A stretch of DNA of 64,000 nt from Opisthocomus hoazin (GCF_030867145.1 NC_134419.1:2170001-2234000); one strand, 5' to 3'. Counted from the first letter of the stretch, positions 1 through 12,800 are shown. Made by a program: numbers and translations. Notes: a model not told the origin generated them from the letters alone.

Positions 1-415
1 CCCCCATTGCCCTGGGCAGCCTGGTCCAATGCCCGACCACTCTTGCAGTGAAGACATTTTTCCCAATCTCCAATCTGAACCTCCCCTGACGCAGCTTGAG
101 GCCATTGCCTCTCATCCTGTTGCTGGTTACTGTGGAGCAGAGACCAACCCCCCCTCACTACCCCCTCCTGTCAGGGAGATGTGGAGAGCGATGAGGTCCC
201 CCCTCAGCCTCCTCTTCTCCAGCCTGAACAGCCCCAGCTCCCTCAGCCCCTCCTCATCAGACTTGTTCTCCAGCCCCCTCCCCACCTCGTTGCCCTGCTC
301 TGGACACGCTCCAGCCCCTCCATGTCCTTCTCGGACTGAGGGGCCCAAAGCTGAGCGCAGCACTCGAGGTGCAGCCTCACCAGTGCCAGCACAGCGACAC
401 AATCACTTTGCCCGG
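1..415 (-). repeat. CR1 LINE fragment, cut by the window edge
   Basis: Reads as the reverse complement of a CR1 3' region. The landmarks are 'ctgggcagcctggtccaatg', 'cccaatctccaatctgaacc', 'cagcctgaacagccccagct' and 'gaggggcccaaagctgagcg'. Because the copy is on the minus strand, its 3' tail would lie below base 1. It is a different subfamily from the copy at 1770 and matches the one at 2906 better. The upstream edge fades out near 400-415 and is approximate. Confidence 0.85.
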
Positions 416-623
416 CCGGAGATGTTTCTCCTTGCGAATCGAGCACAGGTGTTTGCGTGGGGAGGACGTGCGTCCTCTCTGTCCCACCCATCCCAGCCCG
501 GATCGAGCCCCTGTCCGTCCTCCACCCTCATGCACGGCAGCTAGGGGCAAGCCAGGGGAGGAAAAACCCCTCTAACTGGCTATGGGTTGAAAAAAAAAAA
601 TAAATTCACAGCATCTCACAGCG

Positions 624-691
624 CAGGAGGGTTGGACTAGATGACCCACAGAGGTCCCTTCCAACCCCTACCATTCTGTGATTCTGTGAGT
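624..691 (+). repeat. CR1 LINE 3' end, short 5'-truncated copy
   Basis: Contains only the last ~70 bp of a CR1: 'gaggtcccttccaaccccta' followed by two copies of the attctgtg terminal repeat. It is preceded by an A-rich run at 590-605. Severe 5' truncation is usual for CR1. Confidence 0.85.
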
Positions 692-769
692 CTGGATGAG
701 GAAAAGTAAAAGATTTGATTTCTGTATCTAGTCATTTATTTTTGGTTGATAACCTGCACGGTCACTTAC

Positions 770-862
770 TTCCAGTTGGGAAAGGTCTCGGTAGCTTTGG
801 GGACTCCACGCTCGCGTTGACGGGCTGGACCGAACCCCATATCTCAGGCTGATCCAGAGTAG
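770..862 (-). CDS. SGIP1: SGIP1 coding exon c12
   Basis: A 93-nt exon in phase 2 to 1, with acceptor TTTTTCAG and donor GTAAGT. It encodes [20 protein letters not shown] then [10 protein letters not shown]. The human counterpart is close ([20 protein letters not shown], from memory). It is the start of the proline-rich region, with SP and PRPFP motifs that suit SH3 and proline-directed kinase recognition. The next exon lies beyond the window. Confidence 0.95.
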
Positions 863-3800
863 CTGAAAAATAAAAAAATAAAAAAATAAAAATAAAAAAA
901 TCAATAAATACACACGTAAGAGCATTGAGAAAACTGTTTTCTTGCAAACACCAAAACACACAGATGAGAGGCGCTCATCCGAGGCTCATAAAGAAAAGAA
1001 ACTAAACAGAAACCTCTCATTAATTAAAGAGAGGGGCTTTCCTGTAATGTTAGATAATTACAAGCTTGTCTGATTTTTAAGCAGGTCACGCAATTAGTTT
1101 GACACTCATGCTGCTTGACAACGGAAACAATGCCATCAATGTAACAAGCCTCCAAATACGGAAACTGAAGCGCTGCATTAATCACAGAAATTGTCTGGAA
1201 TTTCAGGATACACAGAAAAAAAAAAAACAACAGGTATTAGACTGAAAAGATCCAGTTATATTCACAGAGACTGTAGGGGAAAAAAACCCCTCTTCTATAT
1301 CTCATATAAACTTTGTGCGCTATTTTTCTTAGCTGATGTGTCCAGAACTGCATCCAAACATATTTTTAATTAAAAGAATTAACAGGCAGCGCTGATGACG
1401 AGGCATGGCTAGGCTGCAAGAGGCAGCGGCCATGTTGCGGCAGCCGAGTGGAGCCGGCTGTCTGCGGTGAATGGGGTCATTCTTTGGGGACAAGAAGCCT
1501 GGCGAGATCGCTGCGCCTCGGGAAAGCTTTTAATAAAAACCAAAAATCATCACGGCTTGCGGGGGGAGCCAAGCGTCCCTACGCTCCTGGCCGGGGGAAC
1601 GCGGTCCCTGGGAGGAGGTGGTGTTACAGAGACGACGTCTTCACGGGCGCGGGGAGCTGCGAGGCATCGCCAGGCAGCTCCGCTCCTCTTGTCCTCCAGC
1701 CAAACTGGCGTGATGCCGATGGGCTGCCGCGGCGTCGGGAGCTGATGGCTACTGTGGTTCAACGCCCGCCGTTCGGGGTTGGCAGGGCCCTCTGTGGGTC
1801 ACCCAGCCCAACCCCCTGCCCAAGTAGGGTCACCCAGAGCCGGCTGCACAGGACCGCGTCCAGGCGGGGCTGGAATATCTCCAGAGAAGGAGACTCCACA
1901 GCCTCCCTGGGCAGCCTGGGCCAGGGCTCCGTCACCCTCAGAGGGAAGAAGTTCTTCCTCGGGTTCAGCTGGAACTTCCCATGCTCCAGTTTGTGCCCGT
2001 TGGCCCTTGTCCTGTCGCTGGGCACCACTGGAAAGAGTCTGGCCCCGTCCTCCTGACCCCCACCCTGCAGATATTTATGGGTATTTCTAAGGTCCCCTCG
2101 CAGCCTTTCACTTGAAGCCAGTATTTTTAATATTCGTTAGCTGCTCTCTTTCAGGATCTGTCTCAAGACTGTGTAATTAACTAATTGACTTCAACACTTG
2201 CTCTGTCTCCACATCACCCACATCAACCCCAAACCCGCACCGCCCGTAACGCAGCTGCCCGCCCTTCGCCTCCTGCTCGAGTTCTGCCTTCCCCTCCTTC
2301 GGGGGAGGATCATCGGGCCACCCACCGTCCAGCTTCTGCTCCTCAAACGCCGACTCCAGCGGGGGCCCGAAGAGCGGTGCCAGCGCGGCGGGGTCCTCCA
2401 CGGCTTTCTTGCTGTGGGGCAGACAAGCGCAGAGGAGCCATGAGGTTCAGGTTTGGGCTCACACCTGGTGCCTGAGTCCATGTACGTATATTTTCAGTGA
2501 GCGTTTATGTTCTAGACCAACTGGCACTTGGCAAAACCCAGGGTTTCAGGCAGAGAAAAAGGAAAGGAGAGCGGTAGCACCGGCCGTAGCACTACGGTGA
2601 AAACCCTGTAGTGCCCACACAGCCACCGAGGCACCAGGGATTGCTCCAGGATTAGTCAGAGCTACTCCAGACCACCCGAAAGAAGAATAAAGAAGTCAAA
2701 GTATGGACCACGCTCTGGTCCAACGCACCTCGAGTTCGGCCCTGCAGCTGCACAGGGCATGCCCCTGGTGAGATGCGGCTTCACTCCATGCCAACCAGTC
2801 TGTTGGCTGTCCCAAACCAACAGGTACCCACAGCGCACACTTGCCAGCTCTCCCTATCCATCAGGCCTCCTCCATGGCCACCTGGGCACCTGCCCTTGCT
2901 TCTCATTCATAGAATCATAGAGCAGAATTAGGGTTGGAAAAGACCTTTGAAATCATCAAGTCCAACCATCACCCTAACACCACCACGCCTGCTAAACCAT
3001 GTCCTGAAGTGCCATATCCACACATTTTTTGAACCCCTCCAGGGATGGGGACTCCACCACTGCCCTGGGCAGCCTAGTTCAATGTCTGACCACTCTTTCA
3101 ATGAAGAAATTTTTCCCAATATCCAATCTAAACCTCCCCTGACGCAACTTGAGGCCATTCACTCCCACAGCATCTTGCATCCTCCAGCACGGAGTGTTTA
3201 CTCAGCTTGTTTAAACACCAAACACAAATGTTCTGCTGCCTCATGAGCCTAAAAAGTTAGAAAAGCGATGTTTCTGCATGGGTGTCTTTGATGAGCCCAA
3301 CTGGGACAGCTCAGTTAGCTGATGGGTTGGCAGTATCTGCGCAGCAGTAAATCCCCAGTGAATTTGCTGTGTTGTTCTGGGTTTGACCTATCCAGGCATC
3401 CATGAAAAAGGATCAAAATCTGGAGATGAAAACGGATGCTTCCCATGGAGCAACAGTGCAGATGTGCAATTGCCCACTGAAATGTTGAAAACACACATCA
3501 GGATCATAGAATCCTAGAATGGTTTGGGTGGGAAGGGACCTTTAAAGGCCACCCAGTCCAGCCCCCCCTGCCATGGGCAGGGCCAGCTTCAACTGGGTCA
3601 GGCTGCTCCCAGCCCAGTCCAACCTGGCCTTGAACCCTGTCGGGGATGGGGCATCAACCACTGCTCTGGGCAACCTGGGCCAGGGTTCCACCACCCTCAT
3701 GGTGGAAAATTTCTTCTGTATATGCAGTCTGTATCTCCCCTCTTTCTGCTTGAAGCCATCAACCCGTGTCCCATCACCCCATGCCCTTGTCACGGCCCCT

Positions 3801-6800
3801 CTCCAACTCTCTTGCAGCCCCTCCAGGCACTGGCAGCTGCTCTAAGGTCACCCCGGAGCCTTCTCCTCCCCAGACTGAGCAGCCCCAGCTCTCCCAGCCT
3901 CTCCTCCCAGCAGAGGGGTTCCAGTCCTTGGATCATTGCTGGGGCCTCCTCTGGCCCCGCTCCACCAGCTCCAGCTCTGTCCCGTGCTGGGCGCTCCAGA
4001 GCTGGACCGCAGTGGGGTCTCAAAGGACCGCGGGACGCTGTGCCCGCATGTATCTGTGTTGGGCAATCACAGCCACGGACTCCACACTGACCTGGCGGGG
4101 TCTGGCGTCGGCGTGGAGCGCCGGGGCCGGGCAATCTCCTCACCTGCGGCACAGGACAGACAGCGTGGGGTTAGAGCCGGTCCCCATCCACCCCCCGAGC
4201 ATCACCCCAGCCCACCCGGACCCCGTGTTGGCGGGAGGGCTCAGACCGGGAGTGCCACCGGCACAGTATGTGTCCCATCCCACGCCTCCTGTGGAGATGC
4301 TGGCAGTAAGGGGTCTGGTTTATCAATCCAGATTTTGTTTCTGTAGAGAGCTAGGCTAGGGAGCTGCGCTGCTTCTAGAGGGTACCCCGAGGATGTCCCA
4401 TACCACCTTCTTTAAGGAAGGTTTTTGGGCACCAGAACCACTTTAAAGCAAATCTAACCTCCTCCATTTTCTTTTTTTTCCATTCCCTCCCCAAAGTGCC
4501 CCTGCATTGCCATCATTACCGCTCTCAAAGGCTGCAGGACATACTTACTGGATAAATTCCTTTTAATCGTCCCCTGGAATTAGAAACGCAGGAGGTGAGC
4601 GGGATGCACAGGGACACGCGGAGGGACGGAGCGGAGCCGAGCAGCCGTGCCAGGAATTGCCTATCTGCAGTGGTATTCACTGCACGCGGCTGAAATACTC
4701 CTGGCTTCCCGTGTGCGTTGCGAAACCCCGTTTGCTCCCAGCGTCTGGGGCACGGAAAAACCCTCACCGAGAGGATTCGGAGCCACGTAAAGCCCTCGCC
4801 TGGCAGCGCTGCCTTCGCAGCCGTCCCGACTGCTTACGGGGCACCGACACCCTCACCCCGGCGTCAAGCCCAAAATCCTCACGTTTGACGGCTGCAAAAC
4901 GATCTACGCCAAAGAACGTCACCTTAGCCACCGAAATCCTGTCCCTCCCCACACAAAGCACACATCCCCCCGCAGAAAACCGAACCCTGCCAGCCCGTGG
5001 GAGCCGGGGCTGGGTGGCAGAGCAAGCAGGGGCTGGGGGGGCTGGCAGGGACGCGGGTCGAGCCGTGGAGGATGCATGCCCGTCACCGGGGACCCCTTCG
5101 TGTTGGCAGGGGGGACGAGCTCCCACCATCACCCGTGGTGACACAGCAGGGTGGCCAACAGCACTGGCCCCTGCGCTCGCCACGTAGCCCCGGTGCGGAC
5201 CGAGACCCCCCCCTGTTCCCCAAGCAACAGGAGCAGCGGGTGCTTACCGGGCTGCGCCGCTGCGGTCAGCGAGAAGGAAGAGAGAAGAGACACCTGGTCA
5301 GAGAGCGACAGGTCAGCACCCCACGGCCCCGGCACCCATCGCACCCCGCCGGCACCGGGTGGGCGTCCTCCTCCACATGGCACCGGGCTGGGGGAGAGCG
5401 GCGCCCGGAGAGACCCCCGAGGGAGCCAGCACCCCATGGAACGGGGGAATTTCCCCGTTTTGGAGCCTGGTTCTTCCCAGGAAGCCTTCACCATTGCACG
5501 CTGCAGCCCCAGAGGCCACCAACCACTTTCTCCTACCTTCTGACGTGCAACGGCGTGTGTAAAACATGCCCAGATAGAACTGTGCCCTTATACCTCTCGT
5601 CCATATCCACCAGCTTTTTCTCTCAGACCATACCCCCAGCCTAGGCACATTCAGAGCAAAGACAGCCTCACTCTACTTTCAAATGCTCTAGGTTAAATCG
5701 AGGGAGAAGGACAACAGCAAACATCATGCCTTCCAAAGGAGGAGGATGTGATCTGCATTCTACATTTCAGCTCCAGAGACATGCAACACAGGGACCGTGC
5801 AAAGATGACAACACAAGACTGGGTTAAGAAATTACGAGAGAGAAAAAAATGGCATTTCTTACCGGACTTTTCCTCTAAAAGAATGCGGGAAAAAAAAAAA
5901 AAGAAAATGAGAATGTAAGAGGTTTTCTGTAAAGGGATAACACAGAGATAAGAGATGCGCATTACAACCAGCAGCACTGGGTGCAGAACGGTCAAACGTA
6001 CAGCGAAGCGGAGCCGTGTGCGTGCCCAGCCAGGCCGTTGCTCGTTCAGCCAGGAGACTGGGGTGAGAGAGAGCACAGAAATAAAATCCTACGTCTGAGC
6101 CGTCTTGGGGAAAGGCTTCGCGCGCTTTGTCATCAGCGCGCCCTGAGAGCTACGAGCAAAGCCCACTCCCCAGCCTGTGTCATTTCTTGGAGGGATCCGT
6201 ATGAGAGGAAAGTCCAAAGCATCATTTTCCCCCTAAGTGCTTAAATTTAAGGCTATTACTTCGCGGCTTTGCCCAGGGACTATTTTTTCAGACTGCTACA
6301 AAGCCCCCACCTCCGGGGCTGAGTTTTCCATGGTGCAAAGAGCGGAGCGGGCAGGAGCAGGGCGGGAGGTCCGAGGATGCTGGGCTGTTGCGGGGACGGT
6401 ACGCAGCATGGGCAGCTGGTGCCACCGCGGCACGGGCAGCTGGTGCCACCGCCTGCGGACCCCTCCTTGGGAACAGAGAGACGAGCTCGCGGGCTTCAGG
6501 CAGAGGGTGCGGCTGACACCAGTTCACCACAGCATCTCCAGTTCTCTGCTGGTCCTCAAGTTAAGACACCATAGCCTCCACCCCAAAGGGATGAGGAGGA
6601 CATCCCTATGGACACGGCATCTCCCATCCCGCTGCTCTCTTCCGGGAGAAGCTGGTGTGCAGGAGGACGGGGTGCTGGAGCAGGGCTTTTCAGCTGGTTT
6701 TGGAGAGGGGACGAGCCCAGGACAAAGGCAGGGAACCAGACAGCGCAGCACGGAACTCCCAATGGAGGCAAAACTCCTTCAGGCAGCCCCTGCCCAGGGC

Positions 6801-9800
6801 ACCGGTGCTTTCCTGGACACCGGTGCCGCTTGCCAGAATCCGATGCGCCGGGAGCAGCGGCACCGCTCACTGCCCCATCTGCGCCCTTTGGCTCCGTACA
6901 CTGGATCTTGGATCCCGAGACGGGGAAGCAGCACGGCTCCTCCTGTCCAGCCTGGCACAGGGCTCTTCCCCCAGCCCTTGGTGTCGAGCGGAGCACGTCT
7001 GCGCTGCTTTGCGGGGAGGCATCGGCTCCAGCCCCGGCTGCGGGGACGGGGATTTCCCTTGCAACACACCGAGCGCCCCGACCCAGCGCCCGAAGGGCAG
7101 GATCCACACCGCACCATGCCGACAGGCCCGGGCTGCTCACCGGGGGCTAAATGTGTCCTGGCTGCCAAGAAGGCCAATGGCATCCTGGGGTGCATGAGGA
7201 GGAGTGTGGGCAGCAGGGCGAGGGAGGTTCTCCTCCCCCTCTGCTCTGCCCTGGGGAGGCCCCATCTGCAGTGCTGGGTCCAGTTCTGGGCTCCCCAGTT
7301 CAAGAAAGATGAGGAGCTACTGGAGAGAGTCCAGCGGAGGGCTGCGAGGATGAGGAGGGGACTGGAGCATCTCTCCTATGAGGAGAGGCTGAGGGAGCTG
7401 GGCTTGTTCAGCCTGGAGAAGAGAAGGCTGAGAGGGGACCTAATATACACTTACAAATATCTGCAGGGTGGGTGTCAGGAGGACGGGGCCAGACTCTTTC
7501 CAGTGGTGCCCAGTGACAGGACAAGGGGCAACGGGCACAAACTGGAGCATGGGAAGTTCCAGCTGAACCCGAGGAAGAACTTCTTCCCTCTGAGGGTGAT
7601 GGAGCCCTGGCCCAGGCTGCCCAGGGAGGCTGTGGAGTCTCCTTCTCTGGAGATATTCCAGACCCGCCTGGCCGCGGTCCTGTGCAGCCTGCTCTGGGTG
7701 ACCCTGCTTGGGCAGGGGGTTGGGCTGGGTGACCCACAGAGGTCCCTTCCAACCCCTGTCATTCTGTGATTCTGTGAAATCCTTCCTAACCGATAGCAAA
7801 CCCCCGCCGGGGTTCAGCAGGAAAAGCACCGTGGAAAAGAGGAGACACCGAATCCTACCTGGCCAAATGCATCTCTAGTGGGGTTTTGTTTCCCTGGGAA
7901 AGGCGAGGTGTGGGAGAGCAGCTGACCACATCAGCCTCATCCTTCTGTACCGGCGTTTCCATCGGTAAGAATAAAAATAATCCAGGAACTTCGGACTGCT
8001 AAGAGTTGAGCATAACCTTCTGAGAATTTCTTATTAGATCCTTATTTATTGCTAGAGACAACGCTGCTTGGTGTTTTTTGGCTAGGTTCTCCGCAATCCC
8101 TGCGCGGCAGGCTGCGGTACGGAGCCCGGGAGCAGCTACTCCCCATCTCGGCCGCGGCCACCAGCTACAGCCCGGGATGGGCGCGTGCCCGGCGCGGCAA
8201 CCGTCCCCGGCAGCGAGGGATGCACAAGTGACAGCCACCAGGGAAGGAGAATAAACCAAATGTGGACTTGGCCCCTTAAATAAATTCTTCGTGCTTTCCC
8301 TATCCCATATTTTAAACGTTGCGGTATTTCCTCACTCCTCCAAAAATCATGTGGTCTCCTACGCTGTATACGTATACACGTGTGTGCAGACTGCTGGGGC
8401 CATCGCTTCGCAAACCCATAATTATCTTGGTTTTGCAATAAGCATTTCTGGGTTTTTTGGGGGTTTGTTTGTTTGTTTTTCTTTTTTTCTTTTTTTCCTT
8501 TCTTGGTCAAAAATTACCCATCTATTTGGCAAATAATTGCCAGTCTCCAAAACTACCCTCCCCCCTTTTTTGCTGAATTTTCATAGAATCGTGGAATCCT
8601 ATAGAATCGTGGAATCCTATAGAATCGTGGAATCCTATAGAATCGTGGAATGGTTTGGGTTGGAAGGGACCTTAAAGCTCATCTGGTTCCAACCCCCCGT
8701 GCCATGAGCAGGGACATCTCCCACCAGAGCCCAGGTTGCTCAGAGCTCCATCCAACCTGGCCTCGAGACCCCTTTGGTAGGGTTTTTTTGTTGTTGCTGT
8801 TGGTTTTCTGGGGTTTCTTTTTTCCCCTCTTTTTATCTGTGCTTCCCAAAGCAGCCAGCCGCCGTTTCTGACCCCTGAACGCTGACAGCCAGCGGCTCCC
8901 CGGTCACAGAGCAAAAAGCCTCCAGGAGCGCAGGTCGCTGGAAAGGGCCGGGCGTTGGGGAGGAGCAGAGCCCGGCCAGAGGCACTCGGGACTTCCAGCG
9001 ACAGCGACTTGTCCCAGGAGCTGGCATTAACATTGGTGACATTGTGTTGGCTTGGAGAGAAGAGATAAAATGCCGTGATTTGATTTCCCCTTCACTTGGA
9101 GTCTGAGATTCATTCACACTTCAGACACAGGCTATTTATAAACAGCAGAAAGCTTCATCTGAAAAGATGCCATAGCCCACACTAAAGCCCACTAAAAGGC
9201 AAAAATCAAATCTTTCCACGGCTGAACAGATTGGGAGGAGATGACAGAGACCTTGCCAAGCCTTAAGAAAACCAGAGGGTGATGGTACTTGGAGCGGGAG
9301 GGACTAAGGAGAGATGATCTTTCCTTCCAGAAAGCCTGGATTCAGCCCCGGGCAAGAAATATCCCTCTCACATCTCATAGCAGCGGTGTGGAAAACCCCA
9401 CGGATGCTCTCCCTGCCCTGGGAACAAGGGCAAGACCCGTCCAATTTACATCCTGAACGATGACCACAATGAAAAACGAGGAAAAAGGGAAAAAATAAGG
9501 AAACACGCTATTCTGATCTCTGTTGCCCTGTTTTATGAGCAAGAAAGGGAATTTTAAAGACATTTTGAACTGGAAACATCACTGCAATACATCTGAGCTC
9601 TACCTGCAGTCGCATTATTGCCTCCACATAGACCTGATAAATGAGGATAATAATAAATAAGGACGTAAAAGCAAACTGGAGCACTGGCAGGGAAGGCAGA
9701 GCCCCCCGCTCGCTCGGGGCCAGCCCGACAGAGCATCGCCGTGCTTGCAACTGGGAGAAGAGACGGAAACACCGAGGACTCACCACGGGGGATGGAGAAA

Positions 9801-12800
9801 GGGCGATGTTGCCTATCGACGCCTTCAGCTCGTCCACCGTGGCCGCGCTCTTCAGGACGTCTTTCGCCTGCAGCGGCTTGATCTTGATGTTGAACTTCTT
9901 GTGCGCCTCCTCCTCCTCTTCGGACTCGCTCGAGGAGTAGAAGTGCTTTCCTTTGGTAGGTAGAGCACAGTTAAAGAAGGTTTCCTTCCGCTGCCAGGGC
10001 AGATCCTTGGCGTTCAAAGGCTCAAGCCTCCCTGAAAATTGGGCTTAGAAGTTCCCAAAACGCTTATCCCAAAGATCCCAGGGTGGGAGTGGTGCGCGGG
10101 GGCAGATCCTCCCACCCTGCCTCTCCCCACCGCCGCGTTTCGCTGCGTTCTCCATGTGCTCGTGGAGGACGTGGCAACCAGGGCTCGCAGCCGTGAAGCC
10201 AGCCCTGGTTTAGCCCAGCAGCGATTTGCAGCGGTGCCTGGGTTTCCTCCCCATCGGGACCATCTGGGCCCATCGTCTGCAGAGAGCCGGCATTTTTCAG
10301 TGGCAGCAGAGCAAGAAATTCTGCTTTTCCACTTACCCCCCTCCCGCTGCGAGGAGGCGGCTTCAAACCCGCTGCCGGCCACGAACCCGGTACGTGACCA
10401 GGCTCCGGCCATCGCCCTCTCCTCGCCCCTTTGCCGGGAGCATCACGGGAGCTGGAGATTGATCTGTGCTCACTTTGCTTGCACTGCCAGGCAGACCATT
10501 TCCACGCTGACACAGCAGCAGCCGCGACGAAGCAGCACCCGGGCAGACCCTTGGGTGGGGTGGGACGTGGGGGTCCCCACGGGGCACCCCGCTGGGATGC
10601 TCCCCGCTCCGCTCCCGCCGCCTCCGCACGGCAGAGCACCGGACCAGAGGCAATTAAAATCACCTTCTGCTCTGCTGCCTCAGGTAATTCCCTCGGTGAG
10701 CCAATTTTAGCTGTGGAATAACAGCTCAAAAAGGAGGAAAATCAGTATTCATCATCATCATAATAATAATTAATAAATAAAAATAGTCGGTGGCCTGCCT
10801 GTGAACCGCAGCTCATCTTACGCATTGTAAACCGTGAGGCAAAGCCGACAATAAAGGATATAGCCTGGTTCCTCCGGTCGGATGCTGTATCCCTCCTCAT
10901 CAAGCTCAGGTGAATTCTGAATAGGGCACAAAAAAACCCCAAAATAATTAGGAATGCTAATTCCGTTCCCGGAAGGCTGGAGCGGCTCTTTCTTCCTGCA
11001 CAAAGCCCCGCGCAGCCCGAGCCCACCCGTAGTCCCCGGGGCTCCACGGAGCAAACGGCACCCGTGCCACGGCACAGCCTCGCCACAGAATGATCTTCGC
11101 AGCACTTAGTTGTCACAGGTAAAATTTTTCAGCTCTCAAGTTTCACAGAAAAATATTTGCGATGCTTGGTTGCAGCGCAGGGTTTGCTCTGGGCAGCTGC
11201 GACTTTGCACGCCTGGGCAGCGCGCTGCGGAGCAGCCCGGTTTCTGGGCAGTTCTGTACAATCAAATTGACATGCAGATATGAAATATTTATCTGGACAT
11301 CACTTAATGCCTGGACATCTCCCAGAATGGCCACGGCCACCCAGAAAGCCCAAAGCAGGGTGTGAGCATCCCGTCGGGAGCTGTGCTGGGCAGAGGGGAG
11401 GCTCTGCGGGACACTTACGTATCTGTCCCAGTCGATCTCCGCATAAAATCCATTCGGGGCTCCATTTGTTTTCTTCTGCAACACATCGGAAAACAGGATT
11501 TCCACGTTTGAAATGAAGGAAACAAGAAGACACACACGTGTATCTCACACACGTGCATCGGCACGGGCGGGATGCCGCCGGGCTTTGCTGCGGCTGCCTG
11601 TGCAGGCTCAACGCAGAGCTGCTCCGCACTCGCCCATCAGCATTCCCCGTTTCTGGAAGGGCTTCCACACCAGAGGGCTAAAGGGCTTTTTTTATTGAGC
11701 ATTCATCAGCTGAATATACAGCATTTCTTAAGGAAGAGCAATGAAATGGGCATTTCTCCCTGTGCTGGGGTGTTCCAGCCCACGGGGAGAGCCGGCGGCG
11801 GGGCGGGCTCCCGACGCCCACCGAGCACAGGTAGCACCGCGATTTATGGAGAGATGAGGACCAAGGATGGGCTGGTTTGGGAGGAGCCTGTGAGCACCCA
11901 TCGCCTGCGGGACCCTTTGCTGGTCTGCTCTGGGCATCCAAAACTCTGCCGCTGGCCACCAAAGCCAGGGGACTGAAGTTAAGCTGGGTTCTCAGTTTTG
12001 GGCACCTAAATTAGACAAGCTGGTACCCTTAAGCTGCCAGGGTAGCACCCCCTGCCCCAGCACCCTGTCGAGGCTCTGTGCACCATTCCGGGGCAGCTGG
12101 ATCCGGCCACCAGCACTCTCGCCCTCCCCGTTCCACCCAGTCATCACGATGCTGCCCAAGAACGAAGCAGCCTCGTCAGAGGCACAAGGGTGGGGAAAAA
12201 AATATTGGACTCCGTCTGCACTTATGCAGGACTTCGGCTTTCCCCCCACTCCATTTGTATTTTTTGACCCCATTTCTATTCAACTCTTCTACATTCACCC
12301 GACTAAACCTAAATGGCATTTTCCTATATTCTGGATTTCAAAACGAAAATTACTCACTGGCTTTAACAAATCCTTTGTGGCTATACCAAGCTCTGTTTTC
12401 CTTACCACTTTTTCTTTTTCCCTTCTTCATGCACACTCTCGGGTGTGCTACTGCAAGGTGGCTCATTGGGATGAGGGCTGGGCAGTTGGAAGGGGTTGGG
12501 GTTCGGCAGAAAAAGGGTTAAAGTATCAGGTGGGTGGTTGCTTGGTTGTTTTTAAGCACCCACAAAGAAGTTACAAGGAATTAGCAAACACACTGTGCAG
12601 TTGCCCAAGAAAAGGAGGGCTCAGCTGTGGCTCCGTTAGGAGTAAGCGTGGTTTTTACAGGGGGCAGGTAATGGGGCTCTATTCAGCAGTCAGAGGATCT
12701 GCTGCCCCACCGCCTGCTGGCAACGTTCTGGTGAGAACGCGTTGGAGGAGGAGGAGTTGTACTGAATGTTTCCACCCTCCAGTTCTCCTGCCTCCAATTC

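Larger units (their letters stand above)
5875..9783 (-). other. SGIP1: SGIP1 intron c6-c7 (3.9 kb)
   Basis: No exon was recognised here. It holds two CR1 copies (7150-7781 and 8581-8778), a GC-rich stretch at about 6320-7140 with long chance reading frames on both strands, and a T/G-rich run near 8450-8510. None of the open frames resembles a known protein apart from CR1 remnants. Confidence 0.75.

Noticed and set aside
6237..7769. 510-codon plus-strand open frame
   Set aside because: The second half is CR1 ORF2 remnant and the first half is GC-rich sequence without recognised homology. It lies antisense within an SGIP1 intron.
10822..10916. Longer form of SGIP1 c5 using the GT-AAGA donor at 10821 (adds [13 protein letters not shown])
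   Set aside because: It ends in phase 2 and no nearby c6 acceptor keeps the frame. The added peptide is unlike SGIP1. Kept only as an alternative to the GC donor.
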